From CAZOZZ01 sp965262425 (lineage in GTDB: Bacteria; Acidobacteriota; Terriglobia; 20CM-2-55-15), in assembly GCA_965262425.1 (NCBI GenBank), contig OZ253536.1, positions 2,046,001 through 2,110,000 of the forward strand: a stretch of DNA of 64,000 nt. The letters are read 5' to 3'. Positions 46,968-55,356 of the stretch are shown piece by piece. Positions within the stretch are counted from its first letter, which is position 1, and every line of letters starts with the position of its first letter. The notes under the pieces are model-generated. The model was not told where the DNA came from. It did not search any database and worked only from the letters and a program-made list of their open reading frames with translations. The translations under genes were made by a program, and so were the position numbers.

Positions 46968-47201
46968 ATGGCTACTCTCAACGTCTCTATGCCGGACTCC
47001 ATGCGGGAATGGATCAATGCCCAAATCGAAGCCGGTGAATACGCGAATGCCAGTGATTACCTCCGAGACCTCATACGTCATGATCAGCGCGAGCGTGACA
47101 GAGTCCGTATGGCTTTAATTGAAGGAGAACTGAGCGGGCTCGGCGAGCGCTCAATCGCCGATATTCGGCGGCAGTCGAAGCGTAAATTGAAGCGTGCGTA
47201 A
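46968..47201 (+). CDS. parD: ParD-type antitoxin
   Basis: 77 residues from ATG 46968. MATLNVSMPDSMREWINAQI, then EAGEYANASDYLRDLIRHDQ, is the ParD/CC2985 ribbon-helix-helix pattern. The tail is basic and binds the toxin. Its end overlaps the toxin's GTG start by 8 bp (GTGCGTAA). Confidence 0.88.
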   Translation: MATLNVSMPDSMREWINAQIEAGEYANASDYLRDLIRHDQRERDRVRMALIEGELSGLGERSIADIRRQSKRKLKRA

Positions 47202-47487
47202 GTACCGGCTTACGAAAGCAGCGGAAAAAGACGTCGCGGACATCTATCTGTACACGCATCGGGAATTCGGTGGAGACCGAGCCGACGCGTATCTCGATTC
47301 ACTGGAAGCATCGCTGGCCACACTCGGCAAGAATCCTCAACTTGGTGTCGATGTGGGCGCCTTGCGCCCCGGATACCGCCGCTTCATGCATAAGCAACAT
47401 GCTGTCTATTACCGAACCTCCAAGCCGGGGATCCTGGTCGTGCGCGTACTCGGCCCAGGCATGGCAGTCGAGAGGCATCTATCCTAG
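47194..47487 (+). CDS. parE: ParE/RelE-type toxin
   Basis: 97 residues from GTG 47194. KYRLTKAAEKDVADIYLYTH, GDRADAYLDSLEASLATLG and RFMHKQHAVYYRTSKPGILV, then RVLGPGM, are the ParE-superfamily signatures. ParE toxins poison gyrase. The length is normal and the pair looks intact. Confidence 0.9.
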   Translation: MRKYRLTKAAEKDVADIYLYTHREFGGDRADAYLDSLEASLATLGKNPQLGVDVGALRPGYRRFMHKQHAVYYRTSKPGILVVRVLGPGMAVERHLS

Positions 47488-47530
47488 GACCCGTGGTGGA
47501 TTAGCGACTCGAATTGGGACGCAGTCGTGA

Positions 47531-47571
47531 CGGGACAGCGTGTACGGTCGCGGCCGTCCCTGGCCGCCCGC
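47531..47571 (+). repeat. REP-like repeat, single copy
   Basis: CGGGACAGCGTGTACGGTC followed by GCGGCCGTCCC/TGGCCGC. The same family as 42376. Confidence 0.5.
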
Positions 47572-47649
47572 CGAGTTGGACGCGGCCTCCGGGCAGGAGA
47601 CGGGCGCTGCAGGTTCAGCCCAGGGCGTTATACCAAGCGGTGAGCAAGT

Positions 47650-47760
47650 CACTGTTTGGTTGCTTCCAACCCTCCCTTCCGTAATACTTAGCCAGCTCTA
47701 CAGGACTCGCAAGGCTGGAGGTCGCCTCACCCACAACTCGGCCATCGACCCAGGCTCGTC
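47650..47760 (+). repeat. Remnant of a kinase gene: 5' flank fused to an internal piece
   Basis: TTGCTTCCAACCCT and CCGTAATACTTAGCCAGCTC repeat the sequence just upstream of the kinase at 44927. After CTCTACAGG the match jumps to an internal part of the same gene (CTCGCAAGGCTGGAGGTCGC, like 45408-45430). It is a deleted paralog. 47761-47847 holds nothing else recognisable. Confidence 0.5.
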
Positions 47761-47847
47761 TCGGTGCCGTAGGGCATTGGCGCGCGTTCGGCCGTTTCAG
47801 GACGCAGGCTTGTCCCTGTTTTTCGAGCCCTCAAAGTGTTCGTCACC

Positions 47848-48928
47848 CTATCGTCGCACGTAGCGCACTACCTGGCGGGGGCCCACTTCAGCGCCAAAAA
47901 TGATGCCGCCGTCGGTCGCGGCGACCCCCTCCGCCGCGCTGCTGCCGCCTGCGGGGTTTGGGTCCGGAATGAAATACGTCAGCGAGCCGTCCCGCGCGCT
48001 TCCCACCCGGATCCCGCGCATGAACGGGCTCGGGGGACCGCCATATTCGGGAAGTTCGGTACTCGATTCAGAGTCCGCCACGTATATGGTGTCGTTGGCG
48101 TCGATGTGGATCCATCCCGCTCGGGCGTCCGAACTGGAACCAGCATTCCAGGAAGTTGCCCTCCTGGTCGAAGATCTGAATGCGGTTGTTGTCGCGATCC
48201 GCAACGAAAAGCCTGCCCTGGGAGTCGAGCTCCAGCGCGTGAAGACTCGAGAACTGGTTGGTGCCGCAAGGCCCGAAGCCCGGTACGCCCCACTCCATGA
48301 TGTATGTTCCGTTCCGATCGAACTTCACGATCCGCTCGTTCGTGCCTTCTGCATGTCCGTCCGCCACGAAGATCTCACCGTTTCTCCCGACAACCACATC
48401 GGAGGGCGAGCTGAACGTGTTCGTGCCCCTGCCCGTCACCTTCCGTGTCCCCAGTTCCATGAGGACTTCACCGTTCGGACTGAACTTCGTGACCTGTTGA
48501 CCCACGTCCCCGCCGGCGCCTCTCCCATCCGCCGGCAGCGGGTCGGTCACCCATACGTTCCCTTCCAGATCGACATGTATTCCGTGGGGGAAAGCAAACA
48601 TCCCGCTGCCGAAGCTTTTGAGGAACGTGCCATCCGCGTCGTACTGGAGGATCGGATCCAGATCCGAACCCACGCAGGTGTTCGAACCGCATCGATCGAT
48701 AATCCAGACGGTCCCGTTCGTCGGGTCCACGTCGACGCCGGCCGTCGAACCCCACTCCCGACCGTCCGGGAGGGGCAGCGTCTGCCCAGTCCAGGGATTT
48801 GGTGCGTCGTTGGTAGGTTCCCACCAGCGTGCCTTGGGCGCGTTTCTGTTCTGCGCAGCCAGGCCCACCGCCCCGGCCACGAGCACCGCAGTTACGATAA
48901 AAAGCCGACTTGCTCTTGTTTCGAACAT
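47848..48928 (-). pseudogene. Exported NHL-repeat beta-propeller protein, frameshifted
   Basis: ATG 48928 opens a signal peptide (LFIVTAVLVAGAVGLAAQ). NHL-type blades follow: GTVWIIDRCGSNTC, FPHGIHVDLEGNVWVTDP, SSPSDVVVGRNGEIFVADGH and ALELDSQGRLFVADRDNNRI, then QIFDQEGNFLECWFQFGRPS. Near 48112-48117 the frame shifts; the last blade (WIHIDANDTIYVADSESSTE then IIFGAEVGPRQVVRYVRR) continues to a stop at 47848. Corrected, the protein is about 360 residues, like the propellers of peptidyl-alpha-hydroxyglycine lyase-type proteins. It faces the same way as the second NHL gene. Confidence 0.75.
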
Positions 48929-49069
48929 TGAGTCCTCCGCTCTGGATGTATGGTCCGCCAACACGTAAGCGGGTACAGCGTGATCACCGAATCACCATGG
49001 GTTTGCCCGCGCCACAGAGACACGACTCCGGGCGCTCAGTGAATGAGATGTTCTGCCCGCTCCCATGGC

Positions 49070-50512
49070 CTACCTGTTCAGACTATAGAGACCCACCTCC
49101 GCGTTGCCCGTACCGCTGCATCCGCTCGCCCCGTATCGCAGGAACTTCTGAATTCTCTGCCCGCTGTCCACTTCTCCCGTATAGATGTTTCCCGCCGAAT
49201 CGACGGTGAGAGCGTGAAGCCAGTGGAACTCACCGATCTGGCGACCAGACCGGCCAATCCGATCCAATTCGTGCAGGTTTTCCCGGTTGATAACGTAAAA
49301 CGTGCCGTTTGCCAGGTCCCCGACGTAGAGGCAGGTCTGTCCCGGATCGGTCGAAAGCGCGGCCGTGCCGGCGGTGCCGCTTACGGTTTGCGGGGCGATG
49401 TGGACCTCACCGACGAAGCCGCATTTGCCGGGTTCGGCGTTCGGGTTGCTGCACGGGCCCCCCACTTCATCGATGTCGAAGATCTGAACGCGGTTGTTGC
49501 CGCGGTCACAGGCATACAACAAACCGTCCGCACTGACGGTCGCGCAGTGAAGCGGGCTCCGGAAGAACATCGGCTTCAGATCGCCCGCCAGGTAGTCCGC
49601 AGACCAGGGGCCGGCGTCGTAGGGGTCAATGTCCGTGCCCTCGGGATCATCCACCGGGTTTTGTCCGTACGCGCCGAAGTGACCCACATACTGACCTGTT
49701 TCCGCATCCACGATCAGAATCCGAAGGTTTCCGTAACCGTCGGCCACGTAGAGGCGATTCGTCTCCGGGTCGACGCTCATGTCCGCCACCAGGTAGGGCT
49801 GCGGAGTCTGGTTCGGACCTCGATCTACATTTTCACTGTCGGGAGCTTCCATACCCGCATATCCGATCTGGTAGACGAATTCTCCCTCGGCGGTGAACTT
49901 CAGGATGTGGGAATCATCTCCATAACTGGCGGCCCACGGAAACTGACCGGTGAAGTCCTGTCCGTTGCCCGAGATGTACACGAAGTTGTTATGGTCCACC
50001 AGGATTCCATGCTCGCGGCCCGGCCAGAAGCATCCGTCCTCCTCCCGACAGTGCTCTTCGAGGAAACCGGGATCCGAGGGTCCACCCCAGGCGTCAAGTA
50101 GATTCCCTTCCGTGTCGAACTTGAGCACGGAGGGTGCGGGCACACAGCAGCCGGCCCTCTGTTCGGCGAAAGGCCTCGGGTTGCCCAGCCCGTCGACGGG
50201 GACGCCAGCCTCGTTCATCCCCGCGACGCCCAGACCGGCGCTGGCGCTTGCGTCCAGAGCCCGGGGTCGGTGATACACCCAGATGTTGTCATCCCGGTCG
50301 ACCGCGATTCCCCCGACCTGGCTGATCCGCCAGTTATTGGGCAGAGGCTTCGGCCAACCCGGATCCACGACGAAGCTGGGGGCCGATGCATCCCCGGGAG
50401 CCCGGAGGGCGGAGCGTTCGGCGAGGCGCTGGATAGCACCCGTCTGTGCCAGCAACCGAGCGGCTTCCCCCTCTTCGCTTTCGGCTGCCGGCCTGCTGCA
50501 CCCGGACATAGC
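49070..50512 (-). pseudogene. NHL-repeat lipoprotein, main part, cut off from its signal peptide by IS630 copy 3
   Basis: About 480 codons. Blades include NWRISQVGGIAVDRDDNIWV, REHGILVDHNNFVYISGNGQ, MSVDPETNRLYVADGYGNLR, HCATVSADGLLYACDRGNNR and HALTVDSAGNIYTGEVDSGQ. The first codons at the IS border read AMSGCSRPAAES, the end of a lipobox without its signal peptide. Joining 50512 across one TA to 54595 restores a full lipoprotein signal in frame (see 54595). ATG 50509 could start a cytoplasmic, non-lipidated product. Confidence 0.88.
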
Positions 50513-51005
50513 TAGTGGTCCCCGTCAAACAGACTGTAACTTATCGAGCTTCTTTCGGGCACGTTGAACTTTTTCAAGAATATCGGAAGCCGTTGCGGTC
50601 CAAATGAAGGGCTTCGGGTTCTGATTGTGACCCCCGACATATTCCTCCACGGCCTGGATTAGCTCAGGAACCGAATGGAAAACCCCGCGCCGAAGCCGTT
50701 GTTCGGAAAGATCCCGGAAGAAGCGTTCGACCATGTTCAGCCAGGATGCACTGGTCGGTGTGAAGTGCACATGAAAGCGCGTGTTGCGCTTCATGCGTAT
50801 TCCGGACGATCGTGATCACTGATTCCGATTTAACGTGATCACCGATTCCGGGATCATGATCAGTGATTCCGGGCATCGTGATCACTGATTCCGGGATCAT
50901 GATCAGTGATTCCGGGCATCATGATCACCGATTCCGGCGATCATGATCACCCGTCGGTAGCGAAGTTTAGACCTGTTAGGTTCTTCCTTGAAAAAGGAGA
51001 ACTTG

Positions 51006-52691
51006 ATGGGAACAAGACGGCTATCGATGAGACAGTTACGCGAGATTCTACGACTCAAACACGAACAGAAACTCAGCCACCGGGCCATCGCCCGAGCCTG
51101 CCGAGTGGGAGTAGGGACGGTTTCGGAGTACGTCCGACGGGCGGCACGTGCAGGGTTGGAATGGCCGCTGCCTGAGGAACTGGACGAGGCCGCGCTTGAA
51201 GCGCGGCTGTTTTCCAGCGCGGGACCGGGCTCCCGGGAACGGGTGGTTCCAGATGTCGAGCGGATCCACCAGGAGTTGAAGCGTGTTGGAGTCACCCTCC
51301 ACCTGCTCTGGGAAGAGTACCGGGAAGCGAATCCAAAGGGATATGCCTACAGCCAGTTCTGTGTGATCTACGGGCGGTGGGCCCAGAAACTGAAGCCCTC
51401 GATGCGGCAGGTGCACCGCGCCGGCGAGAAGACCTTCATCGACTTTTCCGGCAAACGGCCAGAACTGACGGATCCGCGGACGGGCACAACTAAACCAGTC
51501 GAGTTGTTCGTGGCCGCGCTGGGCGCCAGCGGTTATACCTACGCCGAAGCGACACCGAGCCAGAAACTCGCCGACTGGATCGGCGTACATATTCGCATGG
51601 TGGAGTTCTTCGGCGGATCGAGCCGGATCTGGGTTCCCGATCAACTCAAGAGTGCCATTACCCTGTCCTGCCGCTACGAAGCAGGAGTGAATCGCACCTA
51701 CCAGGATGAGGCAGAACATTACGGCGCCGTTGTCATTCCGGCCCGGCCTCGGAAACCCAAAGACAAAGCAAAAATCGAAGCCACGGTCCTTCTGGCACAG
51801 CGTTGGCTCCTGGCCAGAATCCGGAATCACACGTTCTTCAGTCTGGCGGACTTGAACGGGGCGATTCGAAAGTTGCTGTTGGAACTGAACCAGCGGCCGA
51901 TGCAGAAGCTTCGCGTGTCCCGCCTGGAACTCTACGAAAGGCTGGATCGACCGGCCCTACAGCCACTACCGACCGATCGGTATGAACAGGCCGAGTGGAA
52001 GGGCTGTCGTGCCAATATCGACTACCACGTGACCGTGGATCACCATCCCTACAGCGTGCCCTACCAGTTGATCCAGGAAACCCTGGAAGCGCGTTACACC
52101 GCCTCGATTGTCGAGGTCTACCACAAAGGCCGGCGCGTCGCCTCTCATCCTCGCCGCTACGATCACCAACCGTCGACTCTGTCGGAACATATGCCCAGTT
52201 CCCATCGAGCCCATGCGGCATGGACACCATCCCGGCTGATCCGTTGGGCGGAGAAAACCGGCTCTCAGACCGGCCGACTGGCCGAGGAGATGATAAAACG
52301 GTGGCCCCATCCTGAGCAGGGGTACCGCTCCTGCCTGGGATTGATGAGCCTGGGACGCCGCTACGGCGCCCAGCGGCTCGAAGCCGCCAGTGCCCGAGCA
52401 CTTCGCTTACAGTCCTATAGCTACCGAACCGTCAAAAACATCCTGTCCTCGGCCCAGGACCGTTTGCCGTTCGAGGATTCCGAAACCCTACCCACGCCCC
52501 ATCACGACAACATTCGCGGCGCCGCCTATTATGCGGAGCCAGAGGAGAGCACACATGCTAATGGAACAAACCCTGGAGAAGATGAACCAGATGAAGCTAT
52601 CGGCCATGGTCGAAGCCCTCGAGCAGCAACGCCGCTCGAATCAGTACACGGATCTGAGTTTCGAGGAGCGTCTGGGCCTTCTAGTGGATGA
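51006..52691 (+). CDS. istA: IS21-family transposase IstA
   Basis: 561 residues from ATG 51006, preceded by AAGGAGAA. The N-terminal helix-turn-helix KLSHRAIARACRVGVGTVSE lies near 30. The rve integrase core follows: EKTFIDFSGKRPEL (first Asp), SSRIWVPDQLKSAIT (second Asp), NRTYQDEAEHYGAVV and KAKIEATVLLAQRWLL (Glu). The 3' end overlaps istB by 137 bp. Intact. Confidence 0.92.
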   Translation: MGTRRLSMRQLREILRLKHEQKLSHRAIARACRVGVGTVSEYVRRAARAGLEWPLPEELDEAALEARLFSSAGPGSRERVVPDVERIHQELKRVGVTLHLLWEEYREANPKGYAYSQFCVIYGRWAQKLKPSMRQVHRAGEKTFIDFSGKRPELTDPRTGTTKPVELFVAALGASGYTYAEATPSQKLADWIGVHIRMVEFFGGSSRIWVPDQLKSAITLSCRYEAGVNRTYQDEAEHYGAVVIPARPRKPKDKAKIEATVLLAQRWLLARIRNHTFFSLADLNGAIRKLLLELNQRPMQKLRVSRLELYERLDRPALQPLPTDRYEQAEWKGCRANIDYHVTVDHHPYSVPYQLIQETLEARYTASIVEVYHKGRRVASHPRRYDHQPSTLSEHMPSSHRAHAAWTPSRLIRWAEKTGSQTGRLAEEMIKRWPHPEQGYRSCLGLMSLGRRYGAQRLEAASARALRLQSYSYRTVKNILSSAQDRLPFEDSETLPTPHHDNIRGAAYYAEPEESTHANGTNPGEDEPDEAIGHGRSPRAATPLESVHGSEFRGASGPSSG

Positions 52692-53316
52692 AGAATGGAC
52701 GGCCCGGGAGCACCGTAAGCTCACCCGGCGTCTGCGCGTGGCCAAGCTGCGCTACAGCTCTGCATCGCTGGAAAACGTCGACTTCAAACATCGTCGCAGT
52801 CTGGACCGTTCCCAAGTCCTCGCTCTGGGCTCCTGCGGGTGGATCCGGGACCGGCACAATCTGATCATTTCCGGTCCGACCGGCATCGGGAAAAGTTTTC
52901 TGGCTTCGGCTTTCGTCGAACGAGCCTGCCGGCGCGGTTTCAATGCCGCCTACGTCCGAATGCCCCGGCTCTTGCACCAACTGGCGGTCGGCCGTGGCGA
53001 CGGCTCCTACGCTCGTGTTCTGGCACGGCTGGCCAAGACCGATCTGCTGGCCATCGACGACTGGCTCCTGGCCCCGCTACGCGATGCCGAACGCCGGGAC
53101 TTGATCGAAGTCGTCGAGGAACGGAGCGAACGCTCCGCCATCTTGATCGCCAGCCAGCTCCCGGTCGCCGACTGGCACGGCGTCATCGGCGACCCGAACC
53201 AGGCCGACGCCATCTGCGATCGCCTCCTCCACAACGCGCATCGCATCGAACTGAAGGGACGATCCATGAGACAAACCAAGGCTGCCCCGAAACCCTCTTC
53301 CAAGGAGCCGGCATGA
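52555..53316 (+). CDS. istB: IS21-family ATPase helper IstB
   Basis: 253 residues from ATG 52555 (GAGGAGAGC upstream). LSFEERLGLLVDEEWTARE is the IstB N terminus. Walker A is ISGPTGIGKSFLASAFVERA, and Walker B is DLLAIDDWLLAPL. IstB assembles on target DNA and activates IstA. Intact. Confidence 0.93.
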   Translation: MLMEQTLEKMNQMKLSAMVEALEQQRRSNQYTDLSFEERLGLLVDEEWTAREHRKLTRRLRVAKLRYSSASLENVDFKHRRSLDRSQVLALGSCGWIRDRHNLIISGPTGIGKSFLASAFVERACRRGFNAAYVRMPRLLHQLAVGRGDGSYARVLARLAKTDLLAIDDWLLAPLRDAERRDLIEVVEERSERSAILIASQLPVADWHGVIGDPNQADAICDRLLHNAHRIELKGRSMRQTKAAPKPSSKEPA

Positions 53317-53715
53317 ACCCCACCTGGCGACGAGGTAGTCCAACTCGGACTGGCGTCCGATCGTCGCGGATACGCGATCCTGGCGCGAAGGATTTTCAGG
53401 AATTCAGTAAGGACGGGACGAAGAATGAGAAAGAACCTAAAAAACAAACCAGTGGCCTGTGGAAAATGATGGGCTATGGAAATCCACAAAAAACGTGGAT
53501 TCCCACAGCCCTGGAAAAGCCTGCGGCTTTCCCACATTTACACACAGGCCCGGCGATGAATATCAAGATTATGGAAGCATTCAAAACAAGAATCGTGGAC
53601 TTCGGGAGGTCTAAACTGAGATCCTAACCCTCACTTCGCTACGGCGGGTGATCACGATGCCCGGAATCACTGATCATGATCCCGGAACTGGTGATCACGA
53701 TCAGCGGAATACGCA

Positions 53716-54537
53716 CTTCAACCAGTTGACGACTTTCTGATGTTTGTGCGTGGCGTAGTTGTCGCAAATGATATGGATCTGTTTGTCTTTCGGCACGGAA
53801 CGTTTGATCTGATTGAGAAACCGGATCCATTCCTGATGACGATGCTTCGGCATACAGGTCCCGATAATCGAGCCGTCCAGCGTATTGAGCGCGGCGAACA
53901 TCGTGGTCGTCCCGTTGCGTTTGTAGTCGTGGGTGAGGGTGCCGCACCGCCCCTTCTTCAGAGGTAACCCGGGTTGCGTGCGGTCCAGGGCCTGCATCTG
54001 GCTCTTCTCATCGCAGGACAAAACAATGGCGTTTTCCGGAGGGTTCAGATACAAACCGACCACATCCTCCAACTTCTCGACAAATTGTTTGTCGTTGGAA
54101 AGTTTGAAGGTGCGTGCCAGATGAGGCTTCAAGCCATGAGCCCGCCAGATTCTCCCTACCGTGGACTCGCTGACGCCGGTTGCCCTGGCCATCAAGGACC
54201 GGCTCCAGTGCGTGGCGTTCGGAGGCTTCCCTTCGACCGTCTTCTTCACGATCCGGGCCCGCTTCCGGCGGCCGATCGAGGGAATCCGTCCACTGCGGGA
54301 AGCGTCCTTTTCGATTCCCCCGAGGCCATCTTCAACGAAACGATCGCGCCAACGTCCGGCCTTTTGACGAGTGATGTCCAACTTGGCAGCGATCTCCTGA
54401 TTGTCCAGACCCCCGGCGGCCAGCAAGACAATTCGAGATCGTTCCGCCAACCGGACCGCCACACTGCGGCTTCGGCTCAGTCGCTCCAGTTCCTTCCGCA
54501 CAGGAATGTCCAATTTAATCGTCGGTGCTCTCCTCAT
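53716..54537 (-). pseudogene. IS630 transposase (copy 3), 5' part interrupted by IS21
   Basis: Identical to the transposase of copies 1 and 2 for the first 273 residues up to HKHQKVVNWLK, then it runs into the IS21 end. The remaining 89 codons (NTRFHVHFTPTSASWLN onward) lie at 50525-50794, starting with a fortuitous ATG in the IS21 border. The catalytic Glu is on the separated piece. Confidence 0.9.
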
Positions 54538-54594
54538 ATATACTCAGACGTAGGAAAGCTGAATAAGTTACATTAACTGTGACGGACTACACTA

Positions 54595-54640
54595 GTACGC
54601 CTACGAAAGCTGAGAGAACGATATAAGTTTTGATCGTCAT
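54595..54640 (-). pseudogene. Signal-peptide start of the split NHL lipoprotein
   Basis: ATG 54640, with GGGGGAGC upstream, opens MTIKTYIVLSAFVGV. Adding one TA and the codons from 50512 gives FVGVLAMSGCSRP, a complete lipoprotein signal peptide with its lipobox Cys. This fixes the original gene start about 4.1 kb from its body. Confidence 0.88.
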
Positions 54641-54736
54641 GAGATGCTCCCCCGGGACACTCGCCGATGAGTTCCAGCAGTTGTTTGTCGTGAAGAGAAT
54701 AGGAAGGCATTGTACTGCTATCGCCGCATGCAGCCG

Positions 54737-54819
54737 CTAATTCGGGGACGGAGGCAAAACTTTCGCATCCTGATGTTGTGTGAGTACCCAGGATAATTAC
54801 GCCTCCGTCCCCGAATTAG
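54737..54819. repeat. 83-bp inverted-repeat unit (CTAATTCGGGGACGGAGGC arms)
   Basis: CTAATTCGGGGACGGAGGC at 54737-54755 and its exact complement at 54801-54819. Arms of this type are familiar to me from REP/REPIN-like units tied to single-strand (Y1) transposases; none is encoded here. It sits within the 200-bp gap between the split NHL gene and the next gene. Confidence 0.65.
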
Positions 54820-54842
54820 TCCAATCTTCGAGCGGACTTCGG

Positions 54843-55173
54843 TCAAGGACCTTCGATCTCCCGGCGGATGTGATCGACAGCGCTACGAACCTTGTTGTCG
54901 ATAAACGTCCGTCCCAGCTCGGCCGAAACGATTCCGGCGTTCTCGGACGGTACGCGTTGCTGGCGCACCAGCTTGTTTTCGGGATCGATCGCCATGATCT
55001 CGGAAACGTCGTCAATCGGAGTCTGACGCTCCGGCTCCACGTTCAATCGAGTCAGATGCTTGGACGCCACCACGACCGCCACGACCCCTCTGGGCCGCCG
55101 CCCCGGGGGTGATCACGAATGTTACGACGAGAAGAATTCCAACTGCGGCAAGAGCGTTTTGAAAACCGAGCAT
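54843..55173 (-). pseudogene. Small exported protein, frameshifted
   Basis: ATG 55173, with AAGGAGACG upstream, opens a signal peptide (NALAAVGILLVVTFVITPGA) followed by a Gly/Arg stretch. One base too many or too few in the GGTCGTGGTGGC run sends this frame to a stop. The neighbouring frame continues with ASKHLTRLNVEPERQTPIDD, EIMAIDPENKLVRQQRVPSE and IDNKVRSAVDHIRREIEGP to 54843. Corrected length is about 110 residues. Family not recognised. 55174-55352 shows nothing else. Confidence 0.55.
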
Positions 55174-55356
55174 CACGTCTCCTTAAGCACACCGAAAATC
55201 GGTCGAGGGAAGCGCCAGGTAGGCCAAGAGAAAGGGTACAGCCCGGAAACCCCTTTTGACAAGGACACTGGAAAAGCTCTTGTAAATAGATGCAACCATC
55301 GTGAAACCCTTGCCGGCTTTGATTCGTCTATCCTTTAGCTATGTGGTCGATACTAG

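Larger units (their letters stand above)
50794..53715 (+). mobile_element. IS21-family element nested in IS630 (2922 bp)
   Basis: The ends are TGCGTATTCCG at 50794 and CGGAATACGCA at 53715, typical TG...CA termini. The target CTTCA is duplicated at 50789-50793 and 53716-53720. Both ends carry arrays of GTGATCAC/GATTCCG-type sub-terminal repeats (50808-50960 and 53646-53702), the usual transposase-binding sites of IS21. Confidence 0.93.
50515..54592 (-). mobile_element. IS630-family element, copy 3, itself interrupted by IS21
   Basis: The ends are GTGGTCCCCGTC at 50515 and the GTGTAGTCCGTC end at 54592 (inverted). TA flanks at 50513-50514 and 54593-54594; the rejoined target is GTACTAGCT, a CTAG. 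Removing IS21 (2922 bp) and its 5-bp target copy leaves 1151 bp, the same as copies 1 and 2. The transposase is split (50525-50794 and 53716-54537), so this copy cannot move by itself. Confidence 0.94.

Noticed and set aside
47848..48204. ATG at 48204 as the start of a separate 118-codon gene
   Set aside because: Its first third is out-of-frame reading of the NHL gene; only the last part is real and belongs to that gene after the frameshift.
50808..50960. Short spaced repeats at the IS21 left end as a possible CRISPR array
   Set aside because: Spacing is only a few bases, units are GTGATCAC-type palindromes, and they match the expected IstA-binding repeats also present at the right end.
53974..54576. 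200-codon frame antisense to the IS630 transposase (also at 698-1300 and 62412-63014)
   Set aside because: Pure antisense shadow of the transposase in every copy.
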